Shown here: one piece after another, positions 27,096 to 35,341 of the stretch | How the letters are laid out: the number at the start of each line of letters is the position of its first letter | Numbering within the stretch: the first letter of the stretch is position 1 | Assembly (NCBI RefSeq): GCF_001902635.1 | Contig: NZ_MJAO01000001.1 | Coordinates: 248,001-312,000 of the forward strand | Source of the DNA: Serratia marcescens | GTDB lineage: Bacteria > Pseudomonadota > Gammaproteobacteria > Enterobacterales > Enterobacteriaceae | DNA: 64,000 nucleotides | Direction: 5' to 3' | The notes under the pieces: generated by a model | Databases searched by the model: none | The model's input: only the letters and a program-made list of their open reading frames with translations | What the model was told of the DNA's origin: nothing | Program-made: the position numbers and the translations under genes

Positions 27096-28112
27096 TTACT
27101 CCCCTTTCGGCGCTTCCACCTTGCCAATGGTCACGGCGGATTCATCAAAGGCGGCGTACATTTCCGGGTATTCCACGGCGTAACCTTCGTTGCGCAGATA
27201 CTTGTTCTCGTACTGCTTACGATCTTCCACAAACTCCGCCGCGCGCTGGCGGGTGCCGCGCTGGGTGTAGATGTGAAGGTTGCTCAGCGGCGTCACAACC
27301 ATGCGCTTGCCCGGCATAAACGGCGGCACGATCGCCGGACGGCCCGCGAGGGACGTTCCCAGCATTTGAGCCGCGATTTTTTCCGTTGGACGGTCGGCGG
27401 CCTGGTACAAACGGTGTTGCTCCGCTGCCACCAGATCAGCACCAACCAGCACGGTTAAACGCGGGTCGTTGCGGAACTGCGCCGGGATCTTGCTGTTGAT
27501 AAGGTCAGATGCCATCGCGTCGAGCGACACATAATCACCGCCGGCCCCCAGGGTCACCGCATCGGTGATGATCTGGTTGTCGTCGAAGGCCCGCACAAAC
27601 TCCTGCCATCCAATATTGACGTCTTCGCCGTTCGGGTTTTTCTCTGGATCAGACGTTTTCGCCACGGATTTACCGTTAAAGCCAATGCGCAGCATGTCCA
27701 GGGCAAAAGATTGGTTGGTGAAAGTCTGCATACGCTGGAAAAACTCGTTTTCATCACCAGAGTTCGCCCATACAGACAACATGGCCCAGGTCAGCGCCGC
27801 GCCGGAGTCGGTTTCCGAGAGCTTGTATTCCAGGCCATCGACGCCGGTTTGGCGGATAAAGCGGCCGCCCTCTTTTCGCCCGGTGAAGATGCCCGGATTG
27901 CCCACGTTCACCACCTGACCGGTAAGCTGGTCAACATCGGCAACGGTGATCATGGACAGGAAATCCACGGACTCCAGCAGCGCAGCGCGCAAGTCCGTTT
28001 CTTTTGGGTCAGTCAGCGAGAAATATCGCTCGGCAGAATCCTGCCCATATTCCGCCGCCAACCCCATGCTATATGCGCGGAGTAATTCACGCGCACGCTG
28101 ATTTAAAAACAT
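27096..28112 (-). CDS. Major capsid protein (gpN-like)
   Basis: 338 residues, P2 gpN family. Visible blocks are RARELLRAYSMGLAAEYGQD, NVGNPGIFTGRKEGGRFIRQ, KNPNGEDVNIGWQEFVRAFD, DPRLTVLVGADLVAAEQHRL and VTPLSNLHIYTQRGTRQRAA. As in P2 it follows the scaffold gene and precedes M. Length agrees with the family (about 340-360). Confidence 0.94.
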   Translation of the reverse strand: MFLNQRARELLRAYSMGLAAEYGQDSAERYFSLTDPKETDLRAALLESVDFLSMITVADVDQLTGQVVNVGNPGIFTGRKEGGRFIRQTGVDGLEYKLSETDSGAALTWAMLSVWANSGDENEFFQRMQTFTNQSFALDMLRIGFNGKSVAKTSDPEKNPNGEDVNIGWQEFVRAFDDNQIITDAVTLGAGGDYVSLDAMASDLINSKIPAQFRNDPRLTVLVGADLVAAEQHRLYQAADRPTEKIAAQMLGTSLAGRPAIVPPFMPGKRMVVTPLSNLHIYTQRGTRQRAAEFVEDRKQYENKYLRNEGYAVEYPEMYAAFDESAVTIGKVEAPKGE

Positions 28113-28160
28113 AGTTACCCCTCACCCTCAGAGTGATTTAATTTCTATTACCCTGGCGAA

Positions 28161-28994
28161 TCACAGGAATTTGAACGGCTGGCGACCTTTGCCCGGATTG
28201 CGGCTCGGCAATTGGGTTACGCGTTTGTCCAGCTTGCTGAAGTTTTTCACGATACCGCCGATATTATCGCGCAGGGTTTTAAATTCCTGGGTATCCACAA
28301 CTTCTTTTACGGTGTCCACATCTTCCTGGACTTCCTCAACGGCAGTTGCGGTTTCTTCGGCTTTACCTTCCAACGCTGAAAGGCGCGTTTCAATATCGGC
28401 CAAGGCTTCCGCCAGTGCCTGCAACTTATCGCCTTCGGCTGGGGTTTCTGGCAATTCCTCCTCAATGGAGAACATGCTACGCCAGCCTTTCTTTTTATTT
28501 CCTGACATCTTAACTTCCTCTTTAATTTCTTTGACCTCATCAAAAGCCAGCGGCTTTAATGCGCCATACCGTTTATTTTTGTGGCGTTTGCTAAAACGCA
28601 TTCGCTCCGTGTAAACGCTAGCCGGTTCATCGGTAACGCCCAGCCCTTCCAGGTAGCTCTTACCCGTTCCGCGAAAATTGCCATCAGGCGTAAATTCTGC
28701 GGAGCAAAAGAGTAGCTGCCCGTCTGCATTTGCCTGCATGAGTGATAGATTCGGGCACAGCCTCGCATAAAGCCGCATAACCCCATCATCACCTTCCTGG
28801 CTCATTAGCTCTAACACCCGCCCCCGATTACCGTAATTTCGGGAATGTTCCGGCCATAAAAGCGCGGTATACAAATTAGGGTCGTATAGCTCGGCGGCAT
28901 CCGTTATCCATTGCCTTTTAATATAACGGCCATCAACCGTGTCACCTTCGGCGCAAACACAAATCCAGTTCGTCATTAATTGCGAATCTGACAT
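28161..28994 (-). CDS. Capsid scaffold/protease (gpO-like)
   Basis: 277 residues from the ATG at 28994 (MSDSQLMTNWICVCAEGDTV), preceded by GGGGG. The N-terminal ~160 residues are the gpO protease part (YTALLWPEHSRNYGNRGRVL, GQLLFCSAEFTPDGNFRGTG). The C-terminal ~110 residues form a coiled-coil scaffold (EALADIETRLSALEGKAEET) with a basic end. P2 gpO is a serine protease that processes capsid proteins. First gene of the leftward late operon. Confidence 0.92.
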   Translation of the reverse strand: MSDSQLMTNWICVCAEGDTVDGRYIKRQWITDAAELYDPNLYTALLWPEHSRNYGNRGRVLELMSQEGDDGVMRLYARLCPNLSLMQANADGQLLFCSAEFTPDGNFRGTGKSYLEGLGVTDEPASVYTERMRFSKRHKNKRYGALKPLAFDEVKEIKEEVKMSGNKKKGWRSMFSIEEELPETPAEGDKLQALAEALADIETRLSALEGKAEETATAVEEVQEDVDTVKEVVDTQEFKTLRDNIGGIVKNFSKLDKRVTQLPSRNPGKGRQPFKFL

Positions 28995-29159
28995 AACCCC
29001 TACTTTCAATTTCGTGTTTGTTTCGACAGGTGCAGTATCGCCAATTAATTCACATCCCGCACGGCCTTAATATCTTATGAATTCGGATAAGCGCTATTAA
29101 CCGAACCGTACCGATTAACACCCGAAGTTAACCGAAAATAAAGCCTGCATAATTGGCAC

Positions 29160-30941
29160 ATGGCTAAATATTCAGATGAACTAATCGGCGTTGCGCGTTC
29201 GCTGTACTTAAAACATTGGACGCCTAAAGAGATCGCCAACGAACTTAATTTGCCGAATGCGCGAATTATTTACTATTGGGCTACAAAATGGAGCTGGGCG
29301 GATATGCTCAGCCATGAAAGCATTGAGGAGACAATCAACCGTCGCATTCAGGTATTAACCCACCGCGACGGTAAAACAGAACTGGAGCACAAAGAACTTG
29401 ATAGCCTGATCGCGCATCATTGCAAACTGCGTATTCAGCAAGCCAAACATGCAGAGAAACTTGCCGCCGCCGCTTCCCAGGGAAATGGCGAATATTCCGC
29501 TGCCGGCGACGGTGACCAGGACACAGGCAAGAAAAAGCGCAAATACCGCAAAAATGATATTTCCGCGCTGACTCAGGAGGATTTCGACGCGTTCGCCGAT
29601 GAGCACCTTTTCGGCTACCAAAAACACCTGCGCCTGAATATCACCCAGCAGATCCGCAATATCCTGAAAAGCCGGCAGATCGGCGCAACCTGGTATTTCG
29701 CGTTTGAAGCGTTCGAAAACGCGGTGCTGACCGGCGATCCGCAAATTTTCCTTTCAGCCTCACGCCCGCAGGCCGAGGTGTTCCGCTCGTACATCATCAA
29801 CATCGCGGAGCAGTATTTCGGCGTGACGCTGACCGGCAACCCAATGCGCTTGAGCAACGGCGCAGAGCTGCGTTTCCTCTCAACCAATAAAAACACAGCG
29901 CAATCCTACAGCGGCCACCTGTATGCGGATGAGTATTTTTGGATACAGAACTTTGCGCACCTGAACGAGGTGGCCAGCGCAATGGCCACGCATGACCACT
30001 GGCGCACGACCTACTTTTCTACGCCCAGCAGCCAAACACACCAGGCTTACCCGTTTTGGACGGGGGAAGAATGGAAACGCGGCGACGCCAAGCGCAAAAA
30101 GGTGGAGTTTCCGACGCTCAAGGAGCTGCGCGACGGCGGGCGGCTGTGTCCCGATGATCAATGGCGCTACGTCATCACGATGGAAGATGCGATCGCCGGC
30201 GGGTTCAACCTGGCCAGCATCGACAGGCTGCGCAACAAGTACAACCGCGACACGTTCAACATGCTTTACATGTGCGTGTTCGTGGATAGCGGCGACAGCG
30301 TTTTTCGCTTCAACGAGCTGGAGCGTTGCGGGGTTGAGGTGTCGCTCTGGCAAGACCACGACCCCACCGCCGCGCGCCCGTTCGGCAATCGCGAAGTGTG
30401 GGCCGGCTTCGACCCGGCGCGCAGCGGCGACACGTCCACCTTTGTGATCATCGCGCCGCCGCTCTATGCCGGCGAACGCTTCCGCGTCCTGGCCACGTTC
30501 TATTGGCAGGGGATGAACTGGAAGCACCAGGCCAACCAGATAAAGGCGCTGTTTGAGCGCTACAACATGACGCACATCGGGATCGACATTACCGGCATCG
30601 GCAGCGGCGTGTTTGAAATGGTGCAGGGCTTCGCCATGCGCCAGGCGGTGGCCATCCATTACGGACTGGAGAGTAAAACGCGCCTGGTGCTGAAAATGGT
30701 GGATGTGGTGGAAAGCCAGCGCATCGAATGGGACAGCGAGCAGAAAGAGATCCCGGCCAGTTTCCTGGCCATCCGGCGCACCAGTACGACCAAAGGCAAC
30801 AGCATGACCTTTGTTGCGGATCGCACCCAGGAAACGGGACACGCGGATGTGTTTTTTGCCATCGCCCATGCCGTGGATAACGAACCGCTCAACTTTGAGA
30901 ACCAACGCAAATCAACATGGAAAACGAGAAAGGCCGCATGA
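29160..30941 (+). CDS. Terminase large subunit, ATPase (gpP-like)
   Basis: 593 residues that drive DNA packaging. The N-terminus has an HTH-like segment (LKHWTPKEIANELNLPNARI). The ATPase carries a Walker-A-like NILKSRQIGATWYFAF near residue 170 and Walker B LYADEYFW near residue 255. The nuclease part shows WAGFDPARSGDTSTFVIIAP, THIGIDITGIGSGVFEMVQG and GHADVFFAIAHA. Divergent from the scaffold gene, as in P2. The 165 bases between them must hold two late promoters. Confidence 0.95.
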   Translation: MAKYSDELIGVARSLYLKHWTPKEIANELNLPNARIIYYWATKWSWADMLSHESIEETINRRIQVLTHRDGKTELEHKELDSLIAHHCKLRIQQAKHAEKLAAAASQGNGEYSAAGDGDQDTGKKKRKYRKNDISALTQEDFDAFADEHLFGYQKHLRLNITQQIRNILKSRQIGATWYFAFEAFENAVLTGDPQIFLSASRPQAEVFRSYIINIAEQYFGVTLTGNPMRLSNGAELRFLSTNKNTAQSYSGHLYADEYFWIQNFAHLNEVASAMATHDHWRTTYFSTPSSQTHQAYPFWTGEEWKRGDAKRKKVEFPTLKELRDGGRLCPDDQWRYVITMEDAIAGGFNLASIDRLRNKYNRDTFNMLYMCVFVDSGDSVFRFNELERCGVEVSLWQDHDPTAARPFGNREVWAGFDPARSGDTSTFVIIAPPLYAGERFRVLATFYWQGMNWKHQANQIKALFERYNMTHIGIDITGIGSGVFEMVQGFAMRQAVAIHYGLESKTRLVLKMVDVVESQRIEWDSEQKEIPASFLAIRRTSTTKGNSMTFVADRTQETGHADVFFAIAHAVDNEPLNFENQRKSTWKTRKAA

Positions 30942-31987
30942 AAAAGAACAAGCAACGCCAGCGCCGTGCAGCGGCAAACCACCAACGCGCCGCCGAGACG
31001 ACGCCGGCGCGCAAGATGAGCATCACCACCCTGGGCAAGCCGGAGCCGGTACTCACCACCGGCACCGATTACCGGGAGATCTGGTATGACAATGACTTTG
31101 ACCATTACACGCTGCCGATTGACCGCCTGGCGCTGGCGCAGCTGGTCAACCTGAACGGCCAGCACGGCGGCGTGCTGTACGCGCGCCATAACATGGTGGC
31201 GGCGGATTACCAGGGCGGCGGCCTGACGCATCAGGCGCTGAAAGGAGGGATTTTTGATTACTTCACCTTCGGCGATCTGGCCATTGCGAAAGTGCGCAAC
31301 GGTTGGGGCGAGGTGTGCGCCCTGGCCCCGCTGCCGTCGCTCTATACCCGGCGCCGGAAAGACGGCTCTTTTGTTGTTCTGCAAAAGGGGGAACCGCTGC
31401 CGTTCCTGGAGGAGGATGTGATTTTTTTACGCCAGTACGATCCGCAGCAACAGGTTTACGGCCTGCCGGACTACATCGGCGGCATCCACTCCGCGCTGTT
31501 AAACAGTGAGGCCACTATCTTTCGCCGCCGCTACTACCACAACGGCGCGCACACCGGCGGCATCATCTACACCAACGACCCCAATTTAAGCACTGAGGTT
31601 GAAGATGAAATCGTGCAAAGCCTGGAGCAAAGCAAGGGGATCGGCAATTTCAGCACGCTGTTTGTGAATATCCCGAAAGGTGACCCGGACGGGATTAAAT
31701 TCATCCCGATCGGCGACATCAGCGCAAAGGATGAGTTTGCCAACGTGAAAAACATCAGCGCCCAAGACGTTCTGGCGGCGCATCGCTTCCCGGCGGGCCT
31801 GGCCGGCATTATTCCAGGCAACACGGCGGGCCTGGGCGACCCGGAGAAAGCCCGCGAAACCTACCGAAAAGATGAGGTGATCCCCGTACAACGCATGATT
31901 ATGGATGCCATCAATAGCGATCCGGACGTGCCAGCGCACCTACACCTAAATTTCAGCGTCGAAACGTCACAACCGGGTGCGTTATGA
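30938..31987 (+). CDS. Portal protein (gpQ-like)
   Basis: 349 residues from the ATG at 30938, in ATGA overlap with the terminase stop. P2 Q-family blocks: LNGQHGGVLYARHNMVAADY, FDYFTFGDLAIAKVRNGWGE, VIFLRQYDPQQQVYGLPDYI, RRYYHNGAHTGGIIYTND and AAHRFPAGLAGIIPGNTAGL. It forms the portal ring through which terminase packages DNA. Confidence 0.95.
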   Translation: MKKNKQRQRRAAANHQRAAETTPARKMSITTLGKPEPVLTTGTDYREIWYDNDFDHYTLPIDRLALAQLVNLNGQHGGVLYARHNMVAADYQGGGLTHQALKGGIFDYFTFGDLAIAKVRNGWGEVCALAPLPSLYTRRRKDGSFVVLQKGEPLPFLEEDVIFLRQYDPQQQVYGLPDYIGGIHSALLNSEATIFRRRYYHNGAHTGGIIYTNDPNLSTEVEDEIVQSLEQSKGIGNFSTLFVNIPKGDPDGIKFIPIGDISAKDEFANVKNISAQDVLAAHRFPAGLAGIIPGNTAGLGDPEKARETYRKDEVIPVQRMIMDAINSDPDVPAHLHLNFSVETSQPGAL

Positions 31988-32037
31988 GCAAAAAAACGTT
32001 AAAATTCCAGAAGTTTGCCACTTTTGGAGCCAGAAAC

Positions 32038-32310
32038 ATGCGCGTGATGAAAGTCTTATGCACGGAATGCGGCGCTAACGCGATTATCAGAAAAACGGCC
32101 CGTAAACACCGCCAGATTTCCGATCTGTATTGCGCTTGCACTGACGTGGAATGTGGCCACACTTTTGTGATGAATGTAACCTTTTCTCATACGCTTAGCC
32201 CTAGCGCCAAGACCGGGGATAAGCTGCTGAAAACCGTTGTTGAAGGCATGAGCCAACAACAACGGCAAATGATGCTCGATTTATTGCAAGGTGCCGCCGC
32301 CTCCGCCTGA
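32038..32310 (+). CDS. Ogr/Delta-family zinc-finger activator
   Basis: 90 residues from the ATG at 32038, which has a GGAG site eight bases upstream. An earlier ATG at 31984 overlaps the portal stop as ATGA and would add 18 residues. The zinc-binding pattern is C-x2-C-x22-C-x4-C (VLCTECG ... CTDVECGHTF), exactly the Ogr/Delta spacing. Such proteins activate P2-group late promoters through RNA polymerase alpha. In P2 ogr follows gene D; here it follows the portal gene, so its expression would be tied to portal/terminase transcription. Confidence 0.88.
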   Translation: MRVMKVLCTECGANAIIRKTARKHRQISDLYCACTDVECGHTFVMNVTFSHTLSPSAKTGDKLLKTVVEGMSQQQRQMMLDLLQGAAASA

Positions 32311-32499
32311 ATTAACGCCTCCGTCCTGGGGGCGTTTTTGTAACTGCCGGTCAACGTCTGCGGCCAGTGTGGTAGTCATCTCAGAAATCCATGATAAAGC
32401 CAACTCCCGATCGCCGCTGCTGCAACGCCCGTTAGTGACTAAGCGCGCCACAAGTTCTATACGCTGTAAAGCCAATGATTCAAAGAAAAAATCGCTCAC
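32281..32499 (-). CDS. Small LexA-controlled prophage protein, unknown function
   Basis: 72 residues from a GTG at 32499, which has a very good ribosome site (GGAGG five bases before). The product starts MSDFFFESLALQRIELVARL and continues ALSWISEMTTTLAADVDRQL, with a Gly-rich end. No known domain is recognised. A near-consensus LexA box lies 36 bases upstream, so it should be induced by DNA damage. Its 3' end overlaps the 3' end of the Ogr-like gene head-on by 30 bases. A Tum-like antirepressor, as in phage 186, is a possible role but only by analogy of control. Confidence 0.72.
   Translation of the reverse strand: MSDFFFESLALQRIELVARLVTNGRCSSGDRELALSWISEMTTTLAADVDRQLQKRPQDGGVNSGGGGGTLQ
32314..32340 (+). 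terminator. Terminator after the Ogr-like gene
   Basis: AACGCC and GGCGTT form a stem around a T/C/G-rich loop, followed by five T residues, four bases beyond the stop. It lies inside the opposing 72-codon gene. Confidence 0.7.
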
Positions 32500-32535
32500 G
32501 GCTTCCTCCGTCTTATTCTAGGTTTAGCAATTTGA

Positions 32536-32555
32536 TACTGTATATTCGTACAGTA
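32536..32555 (-). promoter_or_regulatory. LexA box
   Basis: TACTGTATATTCGTACAGTA is an almost perfect LexA operator (CTGT, eight bases, ACAG, with extended symmetry). It sits 36 bases upstream of the 72-codon minus-strand gene, in the zone where its promoter must lie. Confidence 0.92.
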
Positions 32556-32589
32556 TACATATTATTTAGCAAAATGAATAATTCTGTAA

Positions 32590-32767
32590 CTACCCATTCC
32601 AGCCTGGCCACAACTCACACGCCGGATCGCTGGCCAACTCCTCCAAGCGTCCATTGCGCATTTTTAACATTCGGTCGCCGTATATCCTCAGCCAAACCAG
32701 TAAGTTCGCTGTAGCGCTCTATCGTGACGTGAGGTGTGATCAGAGTGATTGAAATGTTAGGTCGCAT
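32590..32767 (-). pseudogene. Truncated cox-like regulator
   Basis: Starting at an ATG at 32767, divergent from CI, the frame reads MRPNISITLITPHVTIERYS and then ELTGL, which I recognise as the start of Cox-type regulators of P2-group phages (excisionase and early-promoter switch). After about 24 codons the family sequence is lost. The original frame stops at 32615 after 50 codons. A second frame runs on to 32590 and encodes RIYGDRMLKMRNGRLEELAS, then DPACELWPGWNG. Everything that normally follows cox, including the replication gene, is missing. A deletion joining cox to other sequence is the simplest reading. A short functional variant cannot be excluded. Confidence 0.65.
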
Positions 32768-32827
32768 GGTGCAACATTCCTTCTAATTGGCTTGTGGCGA
32801 GCCGTAGTTAGTAGTGGTTACTTGTGA

Positions 32828-32901
32828 GTAAACGTTTCGTTTACGCGTCGAACTTTATGATCGCGAAACGTTTACGTCAATTGATTTTTGTAAACGTTTC
32901 G
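32828..32901. promoter_or_regulatory. Three CI operator candidates in the CI/cox divergent region
   Basis: The 12-mer GTAAACGTTTCG occurs at 32828-32839 and 32890-32901, and as its complement CGAAACGTTTAC at 32864-32875. Each has a palindromic AAACGTTT core. They fill the gap between the divergent cox-like and CI genes, and the last one ends nine bases before the CI start. This is where a repressor would control both directions. Confidence 0.85.
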
Positions 32902-32909
32902 GGATTTTC

Positions 32910-33482
32910 ATGAATTTAGATCTAGACAAAGGTGGGCGTGCAGCGATTGAACGAATGATCGATGCATATGGGTGCGGCACTAAAACAGCACTAGCAGAGC
33001 TTTTGGGGATATCTAAAGGAACGTTGTCAAATCGTTATCTAAGGGACACTTTCCCTGCCGACTATGTGATTCAGTGTGCCCTTGAAACTGGAGCTTCCTT
33101 AAATTGGTTAGCTACTGGTGAAGGTGCTATGTTTGATACCTTGCAAACTGATTTAATTAAAGTTGCCAAAAGAAAAATCATTAACGGCAAAGTTTATGAG
33201 GCTAGCTACATCATGTTAGATAAAGCTTTCATTCCTAATAATCTTATAGATCCTTTTTTACTTGAAGATGACGAGCAGCTTTACTTGATAGAATCATCTT
33301 ACTCGGAACTTAATGAAGGTGAATGGCTAGTTAGTATCAACAAAAAATATAGTCTTAGAAGAATAAATTTGCTCCCAAAAAACAAAATTGTCGTATCTAA
33401 TAAAGATTCATCGTTTGAATGTGAAACGGGTGATATTGAAACTATTGGATATGTTAAGTCTATTTATAAAAATATTAGGTGA
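32910..33482 (+). CDS. Phage CI-type repressor
   Basis: 190 residues. The N-terminal helix-turn-helix is of the CI_repr/Bro type (ERMIDAYGCGTKTALAELLG, ISKGTLSNRYLRDTFPADYV, GASLNWLATGEGAMFD). The C-terminal part (about 90-190) has the beta-rich layout of S24/LexA-like domains (LYLIESSYSELNEGEWLVSI), but the usual Ser/Lys autocleavage pair is not obvious. Antirepressor control is therefore more likely than RecA-driven cleavage. It should maintain lysogeny via the three upstream operators. It is AT-rich and runs into the AIPR gene. Confidence 0.87.
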   Translation: MNLDLDKGGRAAIERMIDAYGCGTKTALAELLGISKGTLSNRYLRDTFPADYVIQCALETGASLNWLATGEGAMFDTLQTDLIKVAKRKIINGKVYEASYIMLDKAFIPNNLIDPFLLEDDEQLYLIESSYSELNEGEWLVSINKKYSLRRINLLPKNKIVVSNKDSSFECETGDIETIGYVKSIYKNIR

Positions 33483-33486
33483 AAGT

Positions 33487-35229
33487 GTGGACAAAATAAC
33501 CAGTGCATTACTTGAGACATTCACAGAGCAATATGAGTTAAAAAAATTAGACCAGAGTACGCGTTTTGAACACTTTTCTAACTTCTCCATATTTTCAAAG
33601 CTAAATAGAAGCACATTTGATTTAGATGATGTTCACACAGGTTCTGGAAATGATTGTGCAATTGATGGATTAGCAATTGCAATTAACGGTAGGTTAATTG
33701 AGTCAGTAGATGCCTTCTTCGATTTTATTCCTCAGTGCTCTTTCCTAGATATAGATATTTCTTTCACCCAGGCAAAAACGTCATCTTCTTTTGATAGTGC
33801 TCAGTTACTTAATTTTGCTCATGGAGTAAAGGATTTCCTTTCTGACAGTCCTAAGTTAGTTCAAAGTAGTAAAATAAAAGAGTCAAAAGAATTATGGGAT
33901 GCAATCCTTTCCCGCTCCGATATGATGCACAACCGTAGACCTATTATACGATTATTCTATGTATGCACTGGCGTTTGGACAGACGATAGTCATTTGGTTG
34001 GTATAATTGAAGGGATCAAACAAGAAATAAAAAACCTTGCTATCTTCGAAGAAGTCACAATAACTGCACTGGGCGCTCTAGAGATCCAGCGACTTTATCT
34101 TGATACAAAGAACAAGCTGACTACAACAATAAACTTCCCTAACAGAATTACACTGCCAGATATAATCGGCATAAAAGAGGCGTTTTTAGGGGTTATACCT
34201 TTCCCAGAATATTTGAAGTTAATTCAAGATGAAAATGAGACCATATATAATATATTTTACGATAACGTAAGGGATTTCCAAGGCGAGAACAGAGTTAACA
34301 CCAATATAAAAAAAACGTTAGAGGAAGGCAAGTTTGATCTATTTAGCGTGCTAAATAATGGTGTTACCGTTGTAGCATCTTCCTTGACTGCTGCAGGTAA
34401 CAGATTCAGTTTGAGAGATTACCAGGTGGTTAATGGTTGTCAAACTAGCCATGTTCTACATTCATGTCAGACTTTACCAGGTATTGAAAATGTATTTGTG
34501 CCAATTAAAGTTATCGTAACCGATAGTGAAGATATTAAGACAGATATAACATTGGCAACTAATAGCCAAACCGAAGTTAAGCCGGAACAATTGGAATCAC
34601 TTAGTACATTCCAGAAACAACTCGAGTTATATTACACTACAGAAAGAGTGGCACCTCTATATTATGAGCGACGTTCTCAACAATATAACTCATTAGATAT
34701 TAGAAAAACACAAATAGTATCTATAGCCACCCAAATAAAATGCTATGCGTCCATGTTCCTTTATTCTCCACATTTGGTAAGTGGATATTATGGGACCATT
34801 TTCAATAGATTCAAAGATAAAATGTTTAATTTGGATCACAAATTAGTATCGTATTATGTTTGTGCCCTAGCATTATATAGAATTGACCAGCTATTCAGAG
34901 GTGACAATTTAAGGAAAGACCATAAAAAACTTAAATATCTGACATTAATGGCAATAAAGATTATCGTAATGGGGAAAGACAGACTCCCTCAGAATAGCAA
35001 TGCTCTTGAAAGGGCGTGCGAGAAACTAAAAAAAATACTCGTTACCGACTACGAAAGCTTCCTACTAATTAGCACAGCAATTGATATTGTAATGAAGTCT
35101 GGCATTGACCTATCTCGAGAGCAATATAAGACAGAGACTGAAACTGAAATTGTTAAAACGGCTGCTGAAAAATATCTTGATGAAAATGGCCCGCTAACGC
35201 TAGAAATTCTAGCCGCCGTTAAATCTTAG
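33487..35229 (+). CDS. AIPR-family protein, candidate anti-phage defence gene
   Basis: 580 residues from the GTG at 33487, with an AGG ribosome site overlapping the CI stop; an in-frame ATG at 33451 inside CI is the alternative. The N-terminal half starts ITSALLETFTEQYELKKLDQ and has IDGLAIAINGRLIE and LDIDISFTQAKTSSSFDS, resembling the nuclease-like front of many AIPR proteins. The AIPR core shows FYDNVRDFQGENRVNTNIKK from residue 257, FSVLNNGVTVVASSL, and QVVNGCQTSHVLHS from residue 313. AIPR is named from abortive-infection phage resistance proteins. It sits between CI and integrase, transcribed with CI, so it should be expressed in the lysogen. Strongly AT-rich, consistent with separate acquisition. 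Confidence 0.83.
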   Translation: MDKITSALLETFTEQYELKKLDQSTRFEHFSNFSIFSKLNRSTFDLDDVHTGSGNDCAIDGLAIAINGRLIESVDAFFDFIPQCSFLDIDISFTQAKTSSSFDSAQLLNFAHGVKDFLSDSPKLVQSSKIKESKELWDAILSRSDMMHNRRPIIRLFYVCTGVWTDDSHLVGIIEGIKQEIKNLAIFEEVTITALGALEIQRLYLDTKNKLTTTINFPNRITLPDIIGIKEAFLGVIPFPEYLKLIQDENETIYNIFYDNVRDFQGENRVNTNIKKTLEEGKFDLFSVLNNGVTVVASSLTAAGNRFSLRDYQVVNGCQTSHVLHSCQTLPGIENVFVPIKVIVTDSEDIKTDITLATNSQTEVKPEQLESLSTFQKQLELYYTTERVAPLYYERRSQQYNSLDIRKTQIVSIATQIKCYASMFLYSPHLVSGYYGTIFNRFKDKMFNLDHKLVSYYVCALALYRIDQLFRGDNLRKDHKKLKYLTLMAIKIIVMGKDRLPQNSNALERACEKLKKILVTDYESFLLISTAIDIVMKSGIDLSREQYKTETETEIVKTAAEKYLDENGPLTLEILAAVKS

Positions 35230-35315
35230 TGATCAGTCTGGCTCTCAAATACCGTTGATTGATGTAGGCTGTTAGATAATACATACATTGACCACTGTTA
35301 TTATATACAGTTTAA

Positions 35316-35341
35316 TGTAGCCCAAACTAAGGAGGGCTACA
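35316..35341 (+). promoter_or_regulatory. Hairpin that encloses the integrase ribosome site
   Basis: TGTAGCCC (35316-35323) and GGGCTACA (35334-35341) are perfect complements around a 10-base loop. The ribosome site AAGGAGG (35329-35335) lies in the loop and 3' stem, and the integrase ATG follows at once. Folding would hide the start, suggesting translational control of integrase. Confidence 0.72.

Noticed and set aside
29880..30905. 341-codon open frame opposite the terminase gene
   Set aside because: Antisense of a conserved terminase; composition is that of a shadow frame.
32475..32714. 79-codon plus-strand frame across the LexA box
   Set aside because: It covers a LexA operator and the cox remnant and starts without a ribosome site; the minus strand explains this stretch better.
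33487..35229. The AIPR gene as the missing phage replication protein
   Set aside because: It is on the opposite strand from the early region, downstream of CI, and shows AIPR rather than rolling-circle or helicase motifs.
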